The notes under the pieces: generated by a model
What the model saw: only the letters and a program-made list of their open reading frames with translations
What the model was told of the DNA's origin: nothing
The model's database searches: none
Shown: positions 15,514-20,698 of the stretch, piece after piece
Position numbering within the stretch: the stretch's first letter is position 1
How the letters are laid out: the number at the start of each line of letters is the position of its first letter
Program-made: the position numbers and the translations under genes
Source: Eshraghiella sp051880035
Lineage (GTDB): Bacteria > Bacillota > Clostridia > Lachnospirales > Lachnospiraceae
Assembly: GCA_051880035.1 (NCBI GenBank)
Contig: JBJENE010000008.1
Coordinates: 1-20,698, forward strand
Direction: 5' to 3'
Length of the DNA stretch: 20,698 bases

Positions 15514-16662
15514 TTATCTGTTAATCAAATGTCTTTTCTTTCTCATCAGGATTATTCCGGCTCCAGACAGAAGCACAAGCGCTGCCATAAGCGCAACCGG
15601 CATGACATCTCCGGCATCAACGTCCGGTGTAACGGCTTTATACTTTGCATACAGGGTTACATCCCCGGTCTGTGTAGCTGAAATTGAGGTTACAGATACC
15701 GTACACTCGCTGTCACTGTACCAGCCTTCAAAAGTATATCCTGTCTTGACTGCTTTCGCCAGACTGCTTACTCCGACTCCATAGGTATATTTATCCGGAT
15801 TATTGCTGTCATTGGTTCCTCCATCCAAAACATAACTGATGTCATATTTCTTTGGTGTAAATTTCGCATACAGGGTAACTTCTCCGGTCTGTATATCAGT
15901 AATATCTGTTACAGGCTCCGTATATTCCGGATCGCTGTACCAACCTTCAAAACTGTAACCTTCCTTGTCGGCATCCAAGAACTCTCCGACTCCGGTTCCA
16001 TATATATACGTATCCGGATTATTGCTGTCATTGGTTCCTCCGTCCAAAACATAACTGATATCATATTTCTTTGGTGTAAATTTTGCATACAGTGTAATTT
16101 CTCCGGTCTGGGTCGCAGATATGGAAGTTATTTCCTCTTCATAGTCCGCATCACTGTACCAGCCTTCAAAATCATATTTATCTTTGGATGCGTCAGCAAA
16201 AGAACTCACCCCGGTGCCGTAAGCATATGTCTCCGGATTACTGTCATCATTGGTTCCTTCATCCAATACATAACTGATATCAAACTCCGGAATTGCACAT
16301 GCCTCCAATATTATTTCGTACATTCCACAAGCACTTACAAAATAAGCTGTTGTTACTTTCCAGCACATACCATTACCCGTTCCGCCAAACACATCAGAAT
16401 AGGACTCTATGTTATATACATCGCCATCAGGCCATCCTGCCTCATAGTTGCCTGCTCCGTCATAATACGTCAAATCAGCATACAATCCATCCGCAAATGA
16501 ATCAATCACATCACCCGGCATTAAATAATCGCCCACCTGCAAGTCATCAACGGCATGATTGGCTGCAAATACTGTTGTCGGCATAATATTAACTAATACC
16601 AACATAAGCACCATGCAGAAAGCCCAAAAACTTCTTTTTCTCTTTCTTGTTTCTCTGTTCAT
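15514..16662 (-). CDS. Surface protein with three InlB-type B-repeats
   Basis: A 382-residue exported protein. The signal peptide is basic (NRETRKRKR), has a hydrophobic core and ends near VFAA (about 34). A unique domain of about 90 residues with three cysteines (C100, C112, C122) follows. Three Listeria-Bacteroides repeats (PF09479) come at a strict 73-residue period, about 127-195, 200-268 and 273-341, each with YDISYVLDGGTND near the start, GY.FEGWYSD in the middle and TLYAKF at the end. The C-terminus (VDAGDVMPVALM, hydrophobic helix, RKKRH) has the layout of a sortase signal but no LPXTG; DAGD stands where TGD is usual. AAAGGAG precedes the ATG. It lies 38 bases after a polytopic membrane protein on the same strand, probably one operon. 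Role inferred: wall or membrane-anchored surface display; ligand unknown. Confidence 0.88.
   Translation of the reverse strand: MNRETRKRKRSFWAFCMVLMLVLVNIMPTTVFAANHAVDDLQVGDYLMPGDVIDSFADGLYADLTYYDGAGNYEAGWPDGDVYNIESYSDVFGGTGNGMCWKVTTAYFVSACGMYEIILEACAIPEFDISYVLDEGTNDDSNPETYAYGTGVSSFADASKDKYDFEGWYSDADYEEEITSISATQTGEITLYAKFTPKKYDISYVLDGGTNDSNNPDTYIYGTGVGEFLDADKEGYSFEGWYSDPEYTEPVTDITDIQTGEVTLYAKFTPKKYDISYVLDGGTNDSNNPDKYTYGVGVSSLAKAVKTGYTFEGWYSDSECTVSVTSISATQTGDVTLYAKYKAVTPDVDAGDVMPVALMAALVLLSGAGIILMRKKRHLINR
15640..16284 (-). repeat. Three in-gene tandem B-repeats of 219 bases
   Basis: Coding repeats occupy about 16284-16066, 16065-15847 and 15846-15640. The boundary between repeats 1 and 2 and that between 2 and 3 are nearly identical at the DNA level for roughly 80 bases, each carrying CCAAAACATAACTGAT and TTTCTTTGGTGTAAATTT. 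Recent expansion or ongoing recombination within the gene is likely. Confidence 0.8.
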
Positions 16663-16700
16663 TAATTTTACTCCTTTTTTAATATTATTTATAATTAAGT

Positions 16701-17993
16701 TTATTTCTTAATTTTCCTGTGAGAAGAACGGTTTGGCTCTGTCATTTCATCCAGAATGAGAACAACTGCCAGAATCGTTGCCAGCTGCGCCCTGTATGTA
16801 AAAAAATAATGCAGATAGGAATGATTGTGCAACACAATATATCTGATATACGGAACAATTCCGATAATTGCCGGAATTATAATATTGCTTTTGTTGATAT
16901 GTTTTTTGTGATATACATAACCAATATATACCGCAAATAGAACGATTACCAGACCGCCTATTAAACCCACCGGTCCGTATTCGAACGGAAACAGACACTT
17001 AAGGTTATTTCTTACGGCACCATAAATATACTGCCAAAGGTTGAGACCTAAGTCTCCTCCTATTCTCTCACCAATGTGTTCAGACACATAAGGCATAACA
17101 TTCATCTGAAGCACAACGGCAGCCATAATCCACTTCATAACCCACATTCCGGCATATCCTGCGCCCCATGCCAGAGCCAATTTACCTGCTTTGGCTGCAG
17201 TATGTCGCAATGATTCATTCTCATTCCTGCTTCTATACACCCACAGAACCAACAAAAGCGGAACCGTCAGGGTAAGAGTCTCGGTAGTAAGGAAATCAAG
17301 GTAGTTGGTTACTATACCTCCAATCAGGAAAAAAATCCCCAACATATCCCATCTTTCCTTAAGGGCAAGCTTTATTCCTATAACAGACATTAAAAGCATT
17401 AACAGATAAGTCCATGTATATTCCAATGAAAAAGGAACATACCAGACCGAAGTCACGACAAGCCCCGCAAGCACTCCAATTGCCGGCGCATACGACCTGT
17501 TTTTAAATAATACCGCAAGTAACCGGATGACAAGTCCTGCCAGAATAACTCCGTTTATAATATAAATCTGCTTCACATTAAATATTGTAAGAAGCGGTCT
17601 GACAATGGCTATGGAGCCGTGCCAATACCTCATATATTGCTGATTAGCCTCATAATCATTGGTAACCGACAGAAGAAGATTGTCATTCACACTGTGGTTC
17701 TTATCAGAATAGTAAGAAGACCACATAACAGAATGAAGCGGGTCTTCTGCATCATACTGATAAGCAATTGATAAAAGTATGGAGTCCGCATAATGGTCAA
17801 TCATGCTTCCTCTTACACCGTCAACTGCCTGATAATATACATCTCTTTCGCAAAAATACTCTGCAGATTCCTGTACACCTGTCTTTATGGATGACTTGGG
17901 AATTAAGGCGGAGAGAACAAGAATTCCGGCCAGAAATAGTATTACCCCGAAAAAAACACATATGTATTTCAAAATATGCTTCACTGCCTGCAT
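16701..17993 (-). CDS. Polytopic membrane protein of unknown function
   Basis: A 430-residue integral membrane protein. A first helix (about 8-30) is followed by a large external loop of about 110 residues (31-140, including DHYADSILLSIAYQY and MRYWHG). About nine further helices lie between 142 and 415. The C-terminus is basic. One early helix, a big first extracytoplasmic loop and many later helices recall GT-C-type glycosyltransferases or polymer-export proteins, but I cannot point to a firm catalytic Asp/Glu motif, so this is only a possibility. It lies directly upstream of the InlB-repeat surface protein, with a promoter and paired direct repeats upstream of it, so modification or export of surface components is the natural guess. 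The ATG at 17993 follows AAAGGAAAGA. Confidence 0.7.
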   Translation of the reverse strand: MQAVKHILKYICVFFGVILFLAGILVLSALIPKSSIKTGVQESAEYFCERDVYYQAVDGVRGSMIDHYADSILLSIAYQYDAEDPLHSVMWSSYYSDKNHSVNDNLLLSVTNDYEANQQYMRYWHGSIAIVRPLLTIFNVKQIYIINGVILAGLVIRLLAVLFKNRSYAPAIGVLAGLVVTSVWYVPFSLEYTWTYLLMLLMSVIGIKLALKERWDMLGIFFLIGGIVTNYLDFLTTETLTLTVPLLLVLWVYRSRNENESLRHTAAKAGKLALAWGAGYAGMWVMKWIMAAVVLQMNVMPYVSEHIGERIGGDLGLNLWQYIYGAVRNNLKCLFPFEYGPVGLIGGLVIVLFAVYIGYVYHKKHINKSNIIIPAIIGIVPYIRYIVLHNHSYLHYFFTYRAQLATILAVVLILDEMTEPNRSSHRKIKK

Positions 17994-18054
17994 CTGTCTT
18001 TCCTTTTCTACAATTCCTGATTCACATCATCCAAAATCTGCCAAATTTTGAAAC

Positions 18055-18083
18055 ATGGTATCACATTTCAAAAAATTTTTCAA
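18055..18083 (-). promoter_or_regulatory. Probable promoter of the membrane protein/surface protein operon
   Basis: On the minus strand: -35 TTGAAA (18078-18083), 17-base spacer, -10 TACCAT (18055-18060), which matches TATAAT at four of six positions. The weak -10 would suit a promoter that needs an activator. Confidence 0.5.
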
Positions 18084-18089
18084 TAGATA

Positions 18090-18126
18090 TGGCGTGAATC
18101 GACATTGAAGTGGTATGAAACGACAT
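18090..18126 (-). promoter_or_regulatory. Two direct repeats 21 bp apart, just upstream of the -35
   Basis: On the minus strand ATGTCGTTTCATACCA (18111-18126) and ATGTCGATTCACGCCA (18090-18105) match at 13 of 16 positions. Their start-to-start distance of 21 bases is two helical turns, and the nearer copy ends six bases before the -35 at 18083. LytTR-type response regulators bind paired direct repeats of this spacing and position; the regulator itself is not in the window. Confidence 0.5.
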
Positions 18127-18205
18127 ATAACAATCTGTATCCTTCTCTTTTGATACGATTTCTGCTCATATTTTTTGCCGTTGTTTCACTTACTTTTGAA
18201 TTTCA

Positions 18206-18598
18206 TTAAAAATCCACAAGATATATTCTAACAATTATTTGCTTAAAATTCCCCCTAACCTTAATATCACTTATCTTAGCCTTAAGAAGTTTTCCCGCAT
18301 CCATAAGTCGTGCAAATATGATATTATCCTTTTCAGGCACATATCCTATCTTTCGTCTATCCTCTGTCAGAATCAGAATTGCATTGCTATCATATTTATT
18401 ATCTTCACGCTGTAATACAAGACTGTCCCCGACCTTAATATCATATAATACTGAATCATCATCAAGATGTGTTGTTCCTGCCACATAAGAATCAAATAAA
18501 TGTATCTCTTTAACCAGAGGCTTTATTATATCCCCCAGTTCATGGCCCTCTACAACGGCTACCATATTTTGTTCTCTTTTAGTTAATTCATTCGCCAT
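18206..18598 (-). CDS. Stand-alone HIRAN-domain protein
   Basis: A 130-residue protein. Residues about 30-129 form a HIRAN domain (PF08797): strand IHLFDSYVAGTTH, then IKVGDSLVLQREDNKYDSNAILIL (L..E.DN.YD.NAI is the hallmark, about 55-77), RRKIGYVPEKDNIIFARLMDAGKLL (81-105) and closing strands. In HLTF the HIRAN domain binds single-stranded 3' DNA ends, and the family is predicted to recognise damaged DNA or stalled forks; many bacterial copies sit beside SNF2 helicases. Here it has no helicase and about 29 N-terminal residues of its own. Its start lies inside the end of the J-domain gene (16-base overlap), and GGGGTGA serves as the ribosome site, so the two are translationally linked. It is the last gene of the three-gene operon. 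Confidence 0.88.
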   Translation of the reverse strand: MANELTKREQNMVAVVEGHELGDIIKPLVKEIHLFDSYVAGTTHLDDDSVLYDIKVGDSLVLQREDNKYDSNAILILTEDRRKIGYVPEKDNIIFARLMDAGKLLKAKISDIKVRGNFKQIIVRIYLVDF

Positions 18599-19365
18599 TT
18601 GAAAGTCACCCCATTCGCCATCAAACCATTTATAACTTCATCAAGCTGCTTTGAATAATCCTCATAGGATTTAAGTTCTTCTCCCAAAGAATATTTCTTT
18701 TCCTTTACTGACTCCGGATTTTCTAACAGATACTTGTACATATATGGATCTGTTTCACAAATCTTAGTTATCTCTGCTTCTAATTCTGCGATTTTTACAT
18801 CAATATTAGGTATCTCAACCTCTATCTTGCCTATTTCTAACTGTTCAAGCACTGCTGTAACAAGTATCTCTGACTCTTCCATACCCTTAAGGTCGTTACA
18901 TCTATATGCGACCTGAACCTTTTCCCACAACTCTGCTAATTGCTTATTTTCATTTGTCATGGGATTAATATCAGGATGAATAAGTTTGACTAATTTATGA
19001 TATATCTTCTTAATCTTAAGCAAATCAAGTTCTGTTATCTGCTTTCTTTTCTTTGCTAAGGCTGTATCTTCAATCATATAATCAAGTTTCTTTTGAAATT
19101 CCTCCATCTCCTTTTGCAAAAACATTTGCAGCTCATCATGATTAATCAATTTGCCGTGATTAAGAGACCTCTGGCAGAATTCTATGGTCTTTTTCTTACG
19201 AATGCAATCCACCTTTTTCTTAAATACTTCTAAGATTAAGTCGCCAAATTCAGCCACATAGTTTCTCTGATATATAAACGCTTCTTTTTTCAGGTTATCC
19301 CTTCGCATAAGCATTTCTTCATATAACGAATATGATGAATTTTTAACTTTGATAATATCTCCCAT
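18583..19365 (-). CDS. J-domain protein with coiled-coil flanks
   Basis: A 260-residue cytoplasmic protein. Residues about 112-160 are a J-domain-like segment: DLLKIKKIYHKLVKLIHPDINPMTNENKQLAELWEKVQVAYRCND, with the essential HPD triad at 130-132, a basic helix II before it and the W/V-AY helix III after it. The HPD implies stimulation of a DnaK-type ATPase. There is no glycine/phenylalanine linker or zinc finger, so it is a specialised class C (DnaJ-like) protein. Residues 1-110 and 185-245 are charged helices with coiled-coil character. The ATG overlaps the stop of the Sel1 gene by one base (TAATG), and its 3' end overlaps the HIRAN gene by 16. Its position suggests that it brings DnaK to a target chosen by its neighbours. 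Confidence 0.82.
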   Translation of the reverse strand: MGDIIKVKNSSYSLYEEMLMRRDNLKKEAFIYQRNYVAEFGDLILEVFKKKVDCIRKKKTIEFCQRSLNHGKLINHDELQMFLQKEMEEFQKKLDYMIEDTALAKKRKQITELDLLKIKKIYHKLVKLIHPDINPMTNENKQLAELWEKVQVAYRCNDLKGMEESEILVTAVLEQLEIGKIEVEIPNIDVKIAELEAEITKICETDPYMYKYLLENPESVKEKKYSLGEELKSYEDYSKQLDEVINGLMANGVTFKWRMN

Positions 19366-20249
19366 TACGCAATCACCTCAAATCCGTACAGCTCACTATA
19401 CACAGAAGTTAATCTGTCACTCCCAATAGCAGCATCCTTAAAGAAGTCATCCCTTGTTCTAAACCACTTACCATTAAAACATACAGAGCACTCCTGACCT
19501 TCCATAACTGATTCAATTTCCTGTTTTTTATCCTTATACTCAAATGTAATCTTGTGCGGTGTCTTAAGGAAATAATATAAGTCGTAAAAATCAAAGAATT
19601 CTTCATCAATATCAACAAGCTCATATAAATCATCAATAAGCCATTTCATTATATTGAGGTTGCCAAAAAATGCATTATGTACAATCCTTTGTGCAAGCCA
19701 ATCCTTTGCCTTAAGATACATATTAACAGCTTCATCAACTTTCCCCTGCTCCTTACGAATCCCGGCAAGTCTTGTCAATATCTCCGGAACCGGGTCAAAC
19801 ACATTGTTGCACTTCTTAATCTCCGGATACAGTTCTTCAATAATCTCCTCATATTTTCCCTGATTCTTCTGTACATAATAACCATTTTTATACATATCAG
19901 CTACTTTATAAGCAGCCACAAGATTCCCCTTATCCTTAAGCCTATTAAAATATTTAAATGCTTTCTTATAATCACGTTTTCCGGTTCTTCCATAGTACCA
20001 AATGTAGCCCAGGCACTCATACGCATCATCACAGTCATAGGAAGCCGCCATCTCATAATACTTAAGTGCCAGATCAAATCTCTTAAGTTCATAATAATAT
20101 CCGCCAAGGTTGAGCATATGATGTGGATTATGAACTGTATCAATAAGATAATTCATAGCCTCAATATACATAAACTCCTCTTCTTCTGTAATAACACGAT
20201 TGTTATTATTAAAATCTATCATTATCTTCTCTGCTTCTTCAACTGTCAT
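19365..20249 (-). CDS. Sel1/TPR-repeat protein with a distinct C-terminal domain
   Basis: A 294-residue, probably cytoplasmic protein. Residues about 44-135 hold Sel1/TPR-like helix pairs (LGGYYYELKRFDLALKYYEM, CLGYIWYYGRTGKRDYKKAFKYF, VADMYKNGYYVQKN). A further TPR-like pair is at about 158-182 (LAGIRKEQGKVDEAVNMYLK). The last 70 residues change character: beta-rich with a CxxC (C254, C257) and GKWFRTRDDFF, which I do not recognise as a named domain. AAGGAGG precedes the ATG. It is the first gene of the operon, overlapping the J-domain gene by one base. TPR/Sel1 repeats usually bind protein partners, so a client or scaffold role is inferred. Confidence 0.85.
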   Translation of the reverse strand: MTVEEAEKIMIDFNNNNRVITEEEEFMYIEAMNYLIDTVHNPHHMLNLGGYYYELKRFDLALKYYEMAASYDCDDAYECLGYIWYYGRTGKRDYKKAFKYFNRLKDKGNLVAAYKVADMYKNGYYVQKNQGKYEEIIEELYPEIKKCNNVFDPVPEILTRLAGIRKEQGKVDEAVNMYLKAKDWLAQRIVHNAFFGNLNIMKWLIDDLYELVDIDEEFFDFYDLYYFLKTPHKITFEYKDKKQEIESVMEGQECSVCFNGKWFRTRDDFFKDAAIGSDRLTSVYSELYGFEVIA

Positions 20250-20294
20250 AACAGACCTCCTTGCTTGTTGTAAATAACTTATCTATCCTGCACA

Positions 20295-20323
20295 AATCTA
20301 TTTTACAATTTTTTACTGTCCAA
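20295..20323 (-). promoter_or_regulatory. Possible promoter of the Sel1-J-HIRAN operon
   Basis: On the minus strand: TTGGAC (20318-20323), 17 bases, TAGATT (20295-20300). The match is moderate and unsupported by other signals, but it is the best candidate in the gap. Confidence 0.35.
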
Positions 20324-20344
20324 TTAATATCCCTCGGATAAAAA

Positions 20345-20364
20345 ATATTCAAACATATTCAAAC
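20345..20364. repeat. Tandem 10-bp direct repeat
   Basis: ATATTCAAAC occurs twice back to back, upstream of the Sel1 operon and directly next to the inverted repeat at 20365. It could be a regulator site or slippage product. Confidence 0.6.
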
Positions 20365-20433
20365 AAAAGGACATTCCGACTAACTGCGATTTCCGTATTT
20401 CTATTTCAATCACATAGTGAAATGTCCTCTTTT
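20365..20433. repeat. Inverted repeat, possible terminator or MITE-like remnant
   Basis: AAAAGGACATT (20365-20375) faces AATGTCCTCTTTT (20421-20433), an 11-base-pair stem with a two-base bulge and a loop of about 45 bases. ATTTCA/TGAAAT makes a competing inner hairpin. It could end transcription of the small minus-strand gene, but the long loop is unusual and no target-site duplication is visible. Confidence 0.45.
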
Positions 20434-20453
20434 AATAAATATGATTAATTATT

Positions 20454-20654
20454 TTACGCCGGATTATCATTAAAAATATTGGTTTCATTCTTCTGAAAAA
20501 ATTTTCTTTTTCTCTCTATCATTTCATCGACTCTGTCTATATACGAAGAAACATCTTTTACATTTTCAATTCTTTCCACTCTGTTCTCTTTATTAAAAAC
20601 TATTTTGGACTGGGCATTGGCCCCTGCGGCAAAAATTGACTGCTTCTCCTCCAT
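20454..20654 (-). CDS. Small hypothetical protein
   Basis: A 66-residue ORF, MEEKQSIFAAGANAQSKIVF at its start and a charged, helical remainder (VSSYIDRVDEMIERKRKFFQKNE). The in-frame ATG at 20666 would add four residues; neither start has a convincing Shine-Dalgarno site, and a stop codon lies just upstream, so the ORF is complete. No signal peptide, membrane segment or family is recognised. The composition looks protein-like, with few rare residues. It may be the 3' member of an operon whose upstream part is outside the window. Confidence 0.5.
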   Translation of the reverse strand: MEEKQSIFAAGANAQSKIVFNKENRVERIENVKDVSSYIDRVDEMIERKRKFFQKNETNIFNDNPA

Positions 20655-20698
20655 AATCAACCACATTTCCCGTATTACCGCTTATTATGCAGTATTAT

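Overview
The window looks like a chromosomal segment of a low-GC, strictly anaerobic Gram-positive bacterium, most likely Lachnospiraceae or a close clostridial relative. The grounds are strong AGGAGG-type ribosome binding sites, oxygen-defence genes typical of anaerobes (desulfoferrodoxin and a flavin-reductase/rubredoxin fusion), an RND/MMPL exporter with a secreted YhgE-like partner and no outer-membrane parts, and a surface protein with InlB-type B-repeats. The genus cannot be fixed from the sequence alone.

Layout, left to right. (1) 1-980: the 3' part of a membrane-anchored DUF5050-like protein, ending at a bidirectional terminator. (2) 1036-2357, minus: a small membrane protein, desulfoferrodoxin and a flavin reductase-rubredoxin, probably one oxygen/NO-defence operon with a clear promoter at 2392-2419. 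(3) 2436-7731: a divergent locus. A DhaS-like TetR regulator (minus) faces a plus operon encoding a 105-residue unknown protein, an MMPL/RND transporter and a secreted xxxLxxG-heptad coiled-coil protein. The 187-base intergenic region carries both promoters and several TTGTCC/GGACAA half-sites. (4) 7752-8948, minus: an RlmI-like rRNA methyltransferase. 9069-9467, plus: a small CmpB-like membrane protein. (5) 9530-14810, minus: a probable five-gene operon (ribbon-helix-helix protein, HD-GYP phosphodiesterase, hisS, aspS, glyA) with a good promoter at 14782-14810 and a terminator at 9464-9512. (6) 14892-15354: a non-coding array of nine 39-base imperfect palindromes at a 53-base period, with no cas genes. 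(7) 15514-17993, minus: a polytopic membrane protein and an InlB-repeat surface protein, with a promoter preceded by two 21-bp-spaced direct repeats resembling LytTR-type boxes. (8) 18206-20249, minus: a tightly packed operon of Sel1/TPR protein, J-domain protein and HIRAN-domain protein. (9) 20454-20654, minus: a small unknown ORF followed by an inverted repeat.

Regions 2, 4 and 5 are mostly conserved core or stress functions. The accessory, less understood material is the transporter locus with its DhaS-like operator, the palindromic array, the surface-protein operon and the Sel1-J-HIRAN module. The last of these and the array are the best candidates for undescribed biology: the three-gene module joins a chaperone recruiter to a predicted damaged-DNA-binding domain, and the array shows signs that hairpin structure is maintained and that a three-unit block was recently duplicated.
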